Positions 25,431-34,908 of a DNA stretch of 45,453 nt are shown one piece after another. How positions within the stretch are numbered: position 1 is the first letter of the stretch; every line of letters begins with the position of its first letter. Location: the NCBI GenBank assembly GCA_016192345.1, contig JACPUH010000009.1, positions 1 to 45,453 of the forward strand, in the 5' to 3' direction. The position numbers and the translations under genes were made by a program. The notes beneath the pieces are model-generated. The model was not told where the DNA came from, did no database searches, and saw only the letters and a program-made list of their open reading frames with translations. The DNA is from Ignavibacteriales bacterium (GTDB taxonomy: Bacteria > Bacteroidota > Ignavibacteria > UBA10030).

Positions 25431-28037
25431 TTACCTTGTTCTTGCCAGCCGGAACTCCATCGGTTTCATCCAGGACCCTTCCCACCGGTCGGGCAATTCC
25501 TTTCCCCCTTCAAACGTAAACCCGAGATTCTTCATGGTGCCGAAAAGCACGACCGGCTTCCCGGGACTTTCCCTGCCATCAACCGCCGAGCAACGAAATA
25601 TTGCCGTGCTGCCGTCGTCACCGATCGTGAGCGCGAGTGAGACGGGACCGAATTCCGTGAAGGAGCCCTGAAGGGCATTCGTTGCCCCCGGCATCATCCA
25701 GGTTTCAGGCAGGCCGGCCAGGAGTTCGAGGTCGTTCCCCCGCTCCTGGGCAAGCAGGTTCCGAACGAAGTGAACGAACACCGCGCTCGCTTCGGCATTC
25801 GAAGCATCGCCGGTTGTCCCGCTGCCGACTTCCTTTATCAATTGCTCCTCAACCCACGTACCGGCCGGTGAGGCATGGTTTGCATAGGCATAGAGCAGGT
25901 CGATGGCCTTTTCCTTGTTCCCCCGGAGCAAATGCGTGATTCCATGGACGCCGCCAAGCCAGGGCCATACGCCGTTGTTGAGCCATCCACTGCTGACGAT
26001 GAGTCCCTGCTTCGTATTCGCATCGAGGAGATCCAGGTTGCTTTTAATGACGGTCTCGAGAATCCCGGTGGGGTGATGGAAAAACTTTCCGTACTTGAAC
26101 GGGAACAGCAAGCTATACTGTCCCACCTGAGGCTTCTTCGGGTTTCGCTCGCCAATGCCAACCGGGAGAAAAAGCCTCCCCTCCGTATCGTATTGGAGAT
26201 CCCGCTGTGCGGCTTTCTCAAGCGAAGCTGAGAACTCCTTCCACAACCTGGTCCACGCCGTTGCCTCTTCGTTTCTTCCGATCCAAATTGCAGCCTGAGA
26301 GGCATGCTCCAGTGCGACCATTGCCCACCAGACACTTCCGTAATCGGCCATCGGTTCGGCGATTCCCCCATCGACAAACCCTTTCGGCATCAGGCCGAAC
26401 ATGGGGGATGACGAATCGGCCAGCGTTTGATTGCGCGTCTCTTCAATCCACCGGACACCCTTCCGGACGATGCCCCAATGCGTGCGAAGCCACTCCTTGT
26501 TCCCGGCTGACCGCGCGTAGAAGCACATGCCGCCGACGACAATTGGCGTTTCTGTCAGTGAGAGCGTCGGTACCATCACGCGCACATGACCGTTCGGAAG
26601 CTGATAGCGAAATGCCGCCTCGAGGTACTGTCGCAGGCTTGCCGTGTCGCCAGCTGCGAGAACAGCCGTCCCGGTCAACAGGATATCGCCCAGCCAAAGT
26701 CCGCGATAGACGGTAGGTCCCGGTTGATACTGGAGAGCCCCATCCACCCATTCCCGCACCTGGTACATATTCCGAACACTTGCGTCGACAAGGTACTGGA
26801 TGGCCGGATCTGCGACGGTGATGGTGGAACGGGGGATGGAGGATGTCGTTCGCCAAAAGTGCAAGGCCCCGCGGCGAGCAACAACAAGGTCCGGAACCCT
26901 GGTAAATGATTCCCGATTCCCGGCTCCATGGACGACAACAGCCTCCACATACTTCGTCCCTTTCGGCAAAAAGAATTTCCATCCAGAGCGAGTCTTCTCG
27001 GCGGAAACGATACGCGGATTTGTCACGATCATGGGAAGGTCACCACTCAGGATCCGGCCCGACTTTTCGTCAAAGGCTAACTCCCTTCGGGTGCGGACAG
27101 AAATGTACGGTCGGGCGTCTGGCGAAATGATGGTGGCCATCATCCCATCCACCCGGGGCGAGGGGGAGGCTAGCTCAAGATCACGTCCGCAATCGAAATA
27201 GACTTCCGCTCTTCCGGAAAGGCTCCCTCGAAGCACATCGTCGGGATTGACAACAATTCCCTCCGGAAAAACCCAGAACACATTCAGAAAGACATTCGGA
27301 TCGGGGCTTTTGGCCGTTGGGTGTACTTCGATCTGCAGTTCACCGTCGCGGTTCACATCCGTCGCTTCAAATAACAGGACCAATGGTTTGTTTTGCACGC
27401 TGTCCCGCAGCGGATCCACCGTCAGCGGATCCGCCCCCTCAACCCGCAGCTCCAGCAGGCGCGTCCCTGGTCGGGGCTTGTAGGGTTCACAAAGGCCAAG
27501 GGCGACTATTTTCCTGCTTCCCTTCGGAACGCTCACCCGATACAGGATTGCCCTGTTGTTCCCCCACGCCACGTTGCGGAACGCCGGGTCGGCTGTTCCC
27601 CGCGGGGTTGCCCAACCATACGCTCCGTTCCATCCTCCAACCCGGGACACCCGGTCGGTCAGGCGGGGAGGAAGAGGTGGTGCACCAAGGTGCGTGAGAA
27701 CTGCGAAGGATTCCAGGTGTATTGAAACTTCTCTTCCCTTAAGGTCCGTCGAGACGATCGGTGCAAGAGGATCCTCCAGGAGTTGCCGGACGACGCGCAA
27801 TGTATCACCCTCGACGCCGATGGTGATCTCGGTAAGCGGACGCGCGTAGGGGCCCGGTCCAAAGTCGTACGCCAGAGCTCCTGTTTCCGTGACCAGCGTT
27901 TTTTGCCAATCATCGGGAAAGCCAATCGTGGAGAGAGAGGAGGAAGGAGCGAACTCAAACGTGACTTTTCGCTGCCGGGCATCCGTTCTCATCAGGAAGA
28001 AGAGAGACCAGAGCATCACTGCGGTAATTCGAAGCAT
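25431..28037 (-). CDS. Secreted six-hairpin glycosidase-like protein
   Basis: 868 residues from ATG 28037. A signal peptide (ITAVMLWSLFFLMRTDA) is followed by a beta-rich N-terminal region of about 400 residues and an (alpha/alpha)6-toroid-like C-terminal region: ATVYRGLWLGDILLTGTAVLAAGDT-type helical hairpins, GYWLNNGVWPWLGGVHG-like Trp/Gly turns and DYGSVWWAMVALEHAS. It resembles trehalase/glucoamylase-like folds, but no GH family can be assigned. The open frame continues 600 bases upstream inside the GT87 gene; the chosen start removes that overlap. Probable last gene of a minus-strand set. Confidence 0.75.
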   Translation of the reverse strand: MLRITAVMLWSLFFLMRTDARQRKVTFEFAPSSSLSTIGFPDDWQKTLVTETGALAYDFGPGPYARPLTEITIGVEGDTLRVVRQLLEDPLAPIVSTDLKGREVSIHLESFAVLTHLGAPPLPPRLTDRVSRVGGWNGAYGWATPRGTADPAFRNVAWGNNRAILYRVSVPKGSRKIVALGLCEPYKPRPGTRLLELRVEGADPLTVDPLRDSVQNKPLVLLFEATDVNRDGELQIEVHPTAKSPDPNVFLNVFWVFPEGIVVNPDDVLRGSLSGRAEVYFDCGRDLELASPSPRVDGMMATIISPDARPYISVRTRRELAFDEKSGRILSGDLPMIVTNPRIVSAEKTRSGWKFFLPKGTKYVEAVVVHGAGNRESFTRVPDLVVARRGALHFWRTTSSIPRSTITVADPAIQYLVDASVRNMYQVREWVDGALQYQPGPTVYRGLWLGDILLTGTAVLAAGDTASLRQYLEAAFRYQLPNGHVRVMVPTLSLTETPIVVGGMCFYARSAGNKEWLRTHWGIVRKGVRWIEETRNQTLADSSSPMFGLMPKGFVDGGIAEPMADYGSVWWAMVALEHASQAAIWIGRNEEATAWTRLWKEFSASLEKAAQRDLQYDTEGRLFLPVGIGERNPKKPQVGQYSLLFPFKYGKFFHHPTGILETVIKSNLDLLDANTKQGLIVSSGWLNNGVWPWLGGVHGITHLLRGNKEKAIDLLYAYANHASPAGTWVEEQLIKEVGSGTTGDASNAEASAVFVHFVRNLLAQERGNDLELLAGLPETWMMPGATNALQGSFTEFGPVSLALTIGDDGSTAIFRCSAVDGRESPGKPVVLFGTMKNLGFTFEGGKELPDRWEGSWMKPMEFRLARTR

Positions 28038-28057
28038 GGAATTATTATTGTTGGATG

Positions 28058-29353
28058 TTAGATCGGTTGAGGCTTCTTCAGGACGTACGCTGCCCGGGCA
28101 ATCGATGCAGAGAGAAAGAGCGTGCCGAACGTGACGCACCCGAGCGAGATAAAAACCTCGGAAAGGAACTTCCCCCATATCAGCTCCGAGGTCATCTGCG
28201 TCAGGATGAAGAATGTCATGATGCATCCCATAAACCATCGGTCGCGTACTCCCTGTTCCGCGAGCAGATGCAGAATATAGATGCAGGCGGGAATCAGCAG
28301 AACGAAATGATGCCCCTGCGCGATGGGGGACGCGAGAGGCATCAGGCTGAAGGCGAAAGCGATGCTTCCCCATGTGGAGAGGAGAGCCGGTTGATTCCTG
28401 AACCTCACTGCAAAGGCAGCTCCCGCCAACGGGATGGCAAGGAGCGCAAGCCAGTTCAACGCAGCAACGAACGCTTCCGGGGCTTTCCAGAGCGTGAAAA
28501 AATAGCGGGAAACGCCATGGTGGAATGATGGCATGTCCGTAAAGAAGCGGAAGATCTGGGCCTGAAGCGAGAGGTTGTAGGTGTTGATCCATTTGTCCGA
28601 TGAGGGGCCCCGCTGGAGGATCACTTTTTCTATCCATTCCCTGTGCATGGCAAGGTTCTGATCGGGACCGAGGGCAAGGGAGGGGAGGACAACAGCCATC
28701 GCAACCCCCAGCATCGTCCAGACGATCAACTTCCAGTTTCTCCTGATGAGAAAGTGGATGCCGAGGGGATACACCAGGAGTTTGATCATGCCTGCAACCC
28801 CTAGAAGTATTCCTGCCGGCGCCTCCCTCTGCCGCGAAGACCAGGAAACTACCGAGACGGAAGCAGCAAGGATCAAAACGTTTACTTGCGAGAGGAGAAG
28901 ATGGGTATGAAGAAACCGGGTAACAAAGAGGATCGTCCCTCCCGCGATCATCCAGCGAATCCCGGGTGGAAGGGAAAAGAGTGATACTCCCGTCATTGCC
29001 TTATAAAATGCCGTGATCGTCCATCCGACCAGCACAACCGTCGCGAGGTTCCAGAGAACAATCACAAGGTTGATAGGCAGGAAAGTCAGTGGAATGCAGA
29101 GGAATGCAAAGAGGGGGGGATAGAGATAAAAAATCCCAAGCCTGTTGGGAATGTCGTAGAGGTTCTCTCCCTGAAGCATGAGACGGGCCGCATGGATGAA
29201 GACATCCAGGTCCCCCTTGGTGCCTCGGGTCGCCGTGAGGATCGGGTCGAGAAGGGCGCAGGCAAGGACGATCAGACCGATAAGGCGGTACAGCGGGAGC
29301 CAGCGTGTAAAGGAACCGGTGGGTGGGGGAGGCACGGTAGATCTCTCAGCCAT
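28058..29353 (-). CDS. GT87-like (DUF2029) membrane glycosyltransferase
   Basis: About 431 residues and some ten hydrophobic segments. The first loop carries GDLDVFIHAARLMLQGENLYD with the acidic pair expected of a polyprenol-phosphate-sugar-dependent GT-C enzyme, followed by YLYPPLFAFL, a hallmark of GT87/DUF2029. Actinobacterial relatives transfer mannose from a lipid donor at the outer face of the membrane; the acceptor here is unknown. ATG 29353 is preferred to an upstream TTG at 29392. It ends 20 bp before the secreted glycosidase-like gene, so both may act on the same envelope glycan. Confidence 0.85.
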   Translation of the reverse strand: MAERSTVPPPPTGSFTRWLPLYRLIGLIVLACALLDPILTATRGTKGDLDVFIHAARLMLQGENLYDIPNRLGIFYLYPPLFAFLCIPLTFLPINLVIVLWNLATVVLVGWTITAFYKAMTGVSLFSLPPGIRWMIAGGTILFVTRFLHTHLLLSQVNVLILAASVSVVSWSSRQREAPAGILLGVAGMIKLLVYPLGIHFLIRRNWKLIVWTMLGVAMAVVLPSLALGPDQNLAMHREWIEKVILQRGPSSDKWINTYNLSLQAQIFRFFTDMPSFHHGVSRYFFTLWKAPEAFVAALNWLALLAIPLAGAAFAVRFRNQPALLSTWGSIAFAFSLMPLASPIAQGHHFVLLIPACIYILHLLAEQGVRDRWFMGCIMTFFILTQMTSELIWGKFLSEVFISLGCVTFGTLFLSASIARAAYVLKKPQPI

Positions 29354-29441
29354 CGCGTCTGATGTACTTCCGGGTTTGTCAGGAGACCGCAAGCGTTCGT
29401 TCGATGGTCAAGATCGGATTTCCTTGGCTCGAACGCAAGGA

Positions 29442-30413
29442 CTACAATCCGAACTTCTCCCCCTCACGGGCGACCCGGGAACCCGCGGTTTCAATCTGAC
29501 GGTTCGCGTTCCCCTCTTCATTGAGGGCAGGGTTGGTATGGTTCAGGTGGATAAAGGTTACTTTCTTCCTCGTGGAAGAAGGAAGGGGGGTGATCCGGCG
29601 GAGCGTTTCGGTGATAAACGGGTGGGGGATCTCACTCATACTTCTTCCCGGAATCTCGCCATCTTCAAAAAACGTTCCGTCCAGCAGGGCATAATCAACC
29701 CGGGCGATCAAATCCTCGATACGCGTTTCCCACTTCTCCCATTTATCGATGTCGGGGATGAAGAGAAGGGAGGCGTTGGGTCCCTGAATAATGACACCGA
29801 TCGTTTCGGAATACTCATCGCGATGCGGTACCAGGAGCGGAGTGATGGAAATCCTCTCATTGAGCTTGACGCTGACTCCCTGCTCCAGCGGACGAAGATC
29901 GATGTTGTTCAGCGTGACCAGTTGACTCCATGGCCCGTTCGTCCGGAGGAATTCCCACATCCGCGGCATCGCATAGACCGGGACATTCATCGCGCCGATT
30001 GCCTCTCTTCCCAAAAAGATCAATCCCGTGTAATGGCCGATGTGCGCGTGGGTCAAAACGATTCCAGTGACCCCGAGCGTTGAGGCGATGGAACCGCCGG
30101 TTCCCGCTTGTCCAGACCGCGAAGGATGAATCACTTCCAGCAGTTTCAGTTGGGATGTGAAATCGGGGGTGGCGTCGATGATCCAGCGCTCGTGTGTGGC
30201 CGGATCGACAATGGCAAGGGAGGAGACCATCCGTCGGCGGGACGGATTCTTCCAAGCCATAAGGCAACATTCCTTCCTGCATCCGGCGTGGGGGTAGCCG
30301 GCATCCTGGGCAATCCCAAGAATTGCGGCGAAAGGGGCTTGCCTTGGATAGGCAGGATGGAACAATGCCGCCGTTAGGAACAGGAACAAACCAAGAGAAA
30401 TGCGGCGCGCCAT
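29442..30413 (-). CDS. Exported MBL-fold metallo-hydrolase, PqqB-like
   Basis: 323 residues from ATG 30413, with a signal peptide (ISLGLFLFLTAALFHPAYP). The N-terminus GIAQDAGYPHAGCRKECC and the metal motif THAHIGHYTGL are close to the PqqB-like branch of the metallo-beta-lactamase superfamily; the usual HxHxDH reads HAHIGH, with Gly for the Asp. Later motifs are VPHRDEYSET, LLFIPDIDKWE and FIHLNHTNP. Reaction unknown. It starts 13 bp after the stop of the DUF5916 gene and precedes the GT87 gene, on the same strand. Confidence 0.82.
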   Translation of the reverse strand: MARRISLGLFLFLTAALFHPAYPRQAPFAAILGIAQDAGYPHAGCRKECCLMAWKNPSRRRMVSSLAIVDPATHERWIIDATPDFTSQLKLLEVIHPSRSGQAGTGGSIASTLGVTGIVLTHAHIGHYTGLIFLGREAIGAMNVPVYAMPRMWEFLRTNGPWSQLVTLNNIDLRPLEQGVSVKLNERISITPLLVPHRDEYSETIGVIIQGPNASLLFIPDIDKWEKWETRIEDLIARVDYALLDGTFFEDGEIPGRSMSEIPHPFITETLRRITPLPSSTRKKVTFIHLNHTNPALNEEGNANRQIETAGSRVAREGEKFGL

Positions 30414-30426
30414 GGGGTTATACTTT

Positions 30427-32586
30427 TTAGAGCCGCCAGAGGTATGACATCTTGAAAAAGAACCCCCGCCTCGTTTCCAGGAAGCGGTCATCGTCGACGT
30501 ATCGGGTGTTTTCCCATTTGGTGCGTTGGTAGAGCGAGCCGTACCCGGCGTGGAGCACCGTGCCGGGAATGTAAGTGAACGAAATGAGATAATCGTTCAG
30601 GAGCGACCGGCGGAATTTGTTGTACTCCACCACCCCGCGGAAAAAGAGGTAGTGATTCATCTGGTAGGTCAGCCGAAGGCGGGCAATGGGGTACTCGTAG
30701 ATCTTCTGGCCGTCTGCATCCCGGTGGAAATCGACATACGTCAGGCTGCCGGTGGCTTCAATCTGGTTCCAGGGCTGGTAGTTGAAGGTTGCGGTAAGCC
30801 GGCTGCTTCGTCCCTGGTACGGATCCGCGGAAAAGAAAATCGCCTTCTCGTTTCTGTACGTCAGGCTCAGATTAAACTGCCTTGCAAGCTGACCTCCTCC
30901 GGAGACCAGGAAGCCGTCGGTCCTGAAGCGCTCACCCAGGAAGATCTCCGTGGCATAGAGATAGCGGACCCTGGCGTTCAGTCCACCGACGAAGACATTG
31001 TTGATCGAAAATTCATTGTAGGTTTCCCACAACTTGCTGAACTCGTCCCGCGATTGTGAGGAGATCAACATCAGGTCGATCCTCCGCAGGGTTTGGGAGG
31101 CAGGATAGATTTTCGGCTTCACAAATCCGCCGAGGGAAATAATCCCCGTGCGGGTCAGGTACCCGGCGTCGGCGGCGAACTCTTTCGAGACGGCATAGCT
31201 CCCTATCTCGAAATCGAGGTCGCGTGTGCCGTAGCGAAACACCGCGGAAAATGCCTGCCCGTTGGCGGTTGTCGCGGCCGGGTCCGGTTTCGTTTGCGAA
31301 AAGAGTGCATGGTACTCGATAAGGCTTGAGCTGGTCACTCGCAGCAGGCCGTCCGTTCCGGCGACCCTGTTGAACCGGTCCTGCAATTCGCGTCCGGCAT
31401 AGATCCCTCCGAGATAGCTGTCGTCGGTCAGCGCGTGTTTGTATCGAAGGATGGGGAAGTGCGCCTTCTCACCCGTGACCCTGGACGAGGCGTCGAGGAG
31501 TTCATCGACGGCGTAGATGGAGGCGAGCGTGCTCTGTCCTGCGACTTTCCCTGAGACCTTCAATCCGACCAGGGGATTGACGATTGTCCTAGTATGGACG
31601 ACGGCTTGCACAGCATCCCCCGTTGCAGCGACGCCGAAGTTTTCACTCCCTTCCAGGAAGAATGGCCGCTTTTCCGGAAAGAAGAGTCCGTAGCGCAGAT
31701 TGACATCCACCTGTCCCGCATCCGCCTCGACTTGGCTAAAATCGGGGTTGACGGTCCCGTCCAGGATCAGGTCCGACGTAATGCCGTACTTGGCTGTAAG
31801 GCTCAGATCCCCCTTTTGTTCGTACTGCACCAACGAACCTGTTTCCTGCCGGTAACGCTGGTTGTAGGTGACGGCGGGGAGGAGTTCGAACAGCGTGTAG
31901 TGTTTCAGGTCGCGATAGACCAAGGGTTGCATTTGCGTCAGGAACTGGTATCCCTTCTTCGGATCCATCGGGGGGAAGGAGGCTTGTTCGGAGCGCCTGC
32001 TGACGCGACGTTCGAAGAACACGGACATTTGAACCGGGTTCTTGTCGGCATACCGGATGCTCTTGAGCGGCACCTGGATCTCGATCGTATATCCCTGCTC
32101 ATCGATCTGCCCGGCGCTGTACCAAACCAGGTCGAAACTGTGATCCTCGATTCCCGCCGCGAAGCGGCTATCCGCCTGGATACCGAGGGGATTCACATAG
32201 AGCGCGTATAACGACTGCTGGTCGCTGAACGTATCGAGGTTGATGCAGATCCAATCATGCGGCCGGAGGTTATCGCGACTCGTGATCTCCGCTTTGATCG
32301 ATTTGGGATCGGGGTCAAAACAGCGGAAGGCGAAATACAGGTTCTCGGCGTCGTACGCAAAGTAGGTCACCGTCGACTCCAGCATGGCATGGCCGAAGTC
32401 AGGGATGAACGTTCTGAACCCCGTGACATAGGGGGCCTGCTTCCAGAGTACATCGTCCAGTCTTCCGTCAAGGGTGGGCGGTGTTTCGGTTCGCGTGGGG
32501 AGCAGGAGGTCCGGGTCCGGGGATGAAAGCAAGGAGACGGGAATGAAGCAGAGCAGGCTGATCGCAACGCGAAAGGCAAGGTGCAC
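30427..32586 (-). CDS. DUF5916 outer-membrane protein with CBM9-like domain
   Basis: 719 residues. After a signal peptide comes a CBM9-like domain (PPTLDGRLDDVLWKQAPYVTGF ... YFAFRCFDPDP ... EIQVPLKSIRYA, about 35-195), then a large beta-barrel with DGTVNPDFSQVEADAGQVD and FFPEKRPFFLEGSENF, both hallmarks of DUF5916. The final strand MSYLWRL fits outer-membrane insertion. These proteins are common in Bacteroidota and Ignavibacteriota; no biochemical role is established. Probable first gene of a set with the MBL, GT87 and glycosidase-like genes. Confidence 0.9.
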   Translation of the reverse strand: MHLAFRVAISLLCFIPVSLLSSPDPDLLLPTRTETPPTLDGRLDDVLWKQAPYVTGFRTFIPDFGHAMLESTVTYFAYDAENLYFAFRCFDPDPKSIKAEITSRDNLRPHDWICINLDTFSDQQSLYALYVNPLGIQADSRFAAGIEDHSFDLVWYSAGQIDEQGYTIEIQVPLKSIRYADKNPVQMSVFFERRVSRRSEQASFPPMDPKKGYQFLTQMQPLVYRDLKHYTLFELLPAVTYNQRYRQETGSLVQYEQKGDLSLTAKYGITSDLILDGTVNPDFSQVEADAGQVDVNLRYGLFFPEKRPFFLEGSENFGVAATGDAVQAVVHTRTIVNPLVGLKVSGKVAGQSTLASIYAVDELLDASSRVTGEKAHFPILRYKHALTDDSYLGGIYAGRELQDRFNRVAGTDGLLRVTSSSLIEYHALFSQTKPDPAATTANGQAFSAVFRYGTRDLDFEIGSYAVSKEFAADAGYLTRTGIISLGGFVKPKIYPASQTLRRIDLMLISSQSRDEFSKLWETYNEFSINNVFVGGLNARVRYLYATEIFLGERFRTDGFLVSGGGQLARQFNLSLTYRNEKAIFFSADPYQGRSSRLTATFNYQPWNQIEATGSLTYVDFHRDADGQKIYEYPIARLRLTYQMNHYLFFRGVVEYNKFRRSLLNDYLISFTYIPGTVLHAGYGSLYQRTKWENTRYVDDDRFLETRRGFFFKMSYLWRL

Positions 32587-32712
32587 GGGTAATCCTCGTG
32601 GTGAGTGGGACGAAATGGCTTAAGGATCGGCAAAAGAGGGGAGAGAATCAAGCGTGGTGTGACGAACAGCCATGGCATTCCGCTCAAGCGCTTCTCCGGA
32701 CCTTCTTCCTGC

Positions 32713-33822
32713 TCAGGAAGGGGTCGATGGAACGGAGAGTCTCCGGTTCCAATCTTCTTCCGCGTACTGACGGAATCGGTCGAATTGGCGTTGCATGCGG
32801 ATTGCTTTCGCCATCAATCTCGCGATCGGCTTCGAGAAGGGCTGAAGGAACCGGGCGCGGGGATTGAGTTTAATGCGGACGGAGACGCGGACCTTTTCTC
32901 CTTCCGGAACAAGGTCGAAGACGAAAAGGAGGGTGGCGAACGACTCGTGGTGTTCAAAGGCAAAGGACGAAAACGGTTTCCATTCCACCACTTCCTCCAT
33001 GGCCACGCTTTTCCCATGCGCGCAATGAAAGGTCGCTCCTTCCCCGATTCTTCCGTTCACCCGTGTTTGGACCGTGATCGTTGCCTCGTCGGTGATCCCC
33101 CGTTTGTCAGGATCGTTCAACCACTCCCATACCACGGGAGCCGGGGCATGAACCAGAATGTCGAACGTCAGGTCCGGGTCCGCTACTTTCGCCAGGATCC
33201 TTCGCTCGGAGACAATCTCATTGAACCGTTCCTGCAGATCGAAGCTGAATGTCTCGACCGGGTCAAGATGCTCGTACTCCTCGATGCTGTGATGCAGGTG
33301 TGCGGCAGGGAGAGCGATCTCTTCGCGGGCGGTGTTTGTAAGCAGGACGTAGGCATGCCATCCGGTTCCACCGCTGACGCTGTTCTTCAGGAGCCGGTGG
33401 ACGATGGTCACGTCGGTGCCCACCAAGTCCGGAGTGCCGGCCATCATCCGTTTGACGTACGAACCGGCATGGAGAACGAACTTCAGGTCGAGAGTCGGGA
33501 TTGAACCGCACGCCTTGCACCCGCACGTCGTCCGGCGGTGAACGGCCTGGATACGGTTCCGGAAAGCGACATAGGTGGCTTCAATCGCTTCGAGAATGTG
33601 CTCCTTGCGCTGAACGGAATCCGCGGAAGCGTAGGCAAAGACGGCATCCCCCTCCAGCTTCACGATGGAGAACATGGGCTTTAGATGCCCTGTAATCAAA
33701 TCCATCAGGTCGGAGATGATCCCGTGGGCATGATCAAGTTCGGATTTCGCGAGGAATGCAGTATAACCCGAGATATCGGCGAGGAGAAGAAAACCATATT
33801 GTGGTTTCATCTCTTCGGCCAT
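32713..33822 (-). CDS. DUF2652 (cyclase-like) protein with SRPBCC domain
   Basis: 369 residues from ATG 33822 (GGAGGGCC upstream). The N-terminal 190 residues are a DUF2652 domain, similar to class III adenylate cyclase folds: LLADISGYTAFL (metal Asp), KLEGDAVFAYA (second Asp region), HAGSYVKRMMAG and DLVGTDVTIVHRLLKN. The C-terminal 150 residues form an SRPBCC/START-like ligand pocket (VHAPAPVVWEWLNDPDKRG). Whether the domain still makes cyclic nucleotides is unknown. Arrangement suggests a lipid- or ligand-sensing signalling protein. Confidence 0.85.
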   Translation of the reverse strand: MAEEMKPQYGFLLLADISGYTAFLAKSELDHAHGIISDLMDLITGHLKPMFSIVKLEGDAVFAYASADSVQRKEHILEAIEATYVAFRNRIQAVHRRTTCGCKACGSIPTLDLKFVLHAGSYVKRMMAGTPDLVGTDVTIVHRLLKNSVSGGTGWHAYVLLTNTAREEIALPAAHLHHSIEEYEHLDPVETFSFDLQERFNEIVSERRILAKVADPDLTFDILVHAPAPVVWEWLNDPDKRGITDEATITVQTRVNGRIGEGATFHCAHGKSVAMEEVVEWKPFSSFAFEHHESFATLLFVFDLVPEGEKVRVSVRIKLNPRARFLQPFSKPIARLMAKAIRMQRQFDRFRQYAEEDWNRRLSVPSTPS

Positions 33823-34006
33823 AGGCCCTCCGTGGTGTGGTGATGGGAGAAGATGGGAAAAACTCTCTTCCTGTTCAAGGGGCCGGAGGCTTATGACAGA
33901 TAGATGCGATAGCATCTATCAATTGGGATCCGTGATCGTTTCAACGTATGCTCTTGTCCAAGAAGGAGCACGCTCCGCGGGCTTCATTTCTATGCCTTCG
34001 GCCCTT

Positions 34007-34252
34007 TCAGCTGACGGCACAAGATCTGATCTGACAACGTTCACATCCGGAGAACAAACGACCTGTGTGAGAGCGGCGTCCATCCCAGTCCGAGATTTCG
34101 TCCGGGGACAGGTTCATGCCGAATTGGTCTGAACAGAGCCGGGCGATGGAAATCCGCAGGGCCCGTCGTTTCGCATCATCGGATTCGAGAGTGGCCAAAT
34201 GCATTAAACAACTCTGAAAGTCCAAACGGCAACAGGCAATCACAGGGTTCAA
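34007..34252 (-). pseudogene. Truncated DUF3795 zinc-binding protein gene
   Basis: The minus strand encodes VIACCRLDFQSC ... SDDAKRRAL ... GMNLSPDEISDW ... GRLFSGCERCQIRSCA, which follows the DUF3795 pattern (CGLDCSKC ... KPEEI ... CxxCxIRxCA). One ligand Cys of the first cluster is Phe here. The frame stops right after the second cluster, and the usual C-terminal third with further cysteines is missing; fragments such as SFLDKSIR appear beyond in another frame. Only a TTG or GTG could start it. I read it as decayed, although a short functional form cannot be excluded. The rest of 33823-34271 shows nothing else. Confidence 0.45.
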
Positions 34253-34271
34253 TCTCAACCAACCGAATTGT

Positions 34272-34721
34272 TCATTGTTTTGCCCGTTGTGCCGCTTCTC
34301 TGAGCGATCGAATCTCGAAATCCTGTTGACAGTGAGCCCATTCCTGGTAGCCAAGAAAGGCCATGGCAGAAAGACCGATAACGGCGGTGACGACAAGGAC
34401 AAGCACTGAATCCGTTGTGAAATGGACCTTGCCGATGAAGGGGAGAATAATGAACAGCAAGACCGTGAAACCTCTGGCCAGGACATAGTGCGTGGCGATG
34501 AAGTTCCACTTTCCACGAGAGATGTATCGTTCCCATCGCGCGACGTGACGGTGATGACTGCTCTCTTCAAACCATTGCCAGAGGCCGATGAGCATGAGTG
34601 CCCCGACAAAATAGGCAAATCGCTTAAGAGTAAGAGTGAAATCAGTCCCGGTGCCGACGCCGAAGGCAAGGCCGGCGATGAAACCGATCAAAACGTAACC
34701 GAAGGCTAAGAGTCTGTTCAT
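34272..34721 (-). CDS. Four-segment membrane protein of unknown function
   Basis: 149 residues from ATG 34721. About four hydrophobic segments (LLAFGYVLIGFIAGLAFG, FAYFVGALMLIGLW, GFTVLLFIILPF, VLVLVVTAVIGLSAMAFL) with a His/Arg-rich loop ESSHHRHVARWERY between the second and third and a charged C-terminal tail. No family recognised. The ribosome-binding site is weak. Neighbours are a decayed DUF3795 gene and a zinc-ribbon membrane protein, and give no clue. Confidence 0.6.
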   Translation of the reverse strand: MNRLLAFGYVLIGFIAGLAFGVGTGTDFTLTLKRFAYFVGALMLIGLWQWFEESSHHRHVARWERYISRGKWNFIATHYVLARGFTVLLFIILPFIGKVHFTTDSVLVLVVTAVIGLSAMAFLGYQEWAHCQQDFEIRSLREAAQRAKQ

Positions 34722-34908
34722 GGATTTGTTTCCATCGTAATGTTTGTTTGGAGAGCGGTACCTGAACCCGGCCCCGCCTGCGAATGCACATGTCGTCCAA
34801 GAGAGGGCCGAGGTTTTGATGAATTTCATCTGCATGGGATCCCTCCCGAAGCCAGTGGGGCCTAAGGTTCAGGCAAACTGCGGCCGCATGCAGTCCATGA
34901 GGGCAGTT

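Noticed and set aside
28038..28637. Upstream 200-codon extension of the large glycosidase-like frame.
   Set aside because: It lies inside the GT87 gene in another frame, and a signal peptide begins at ATG 28037.
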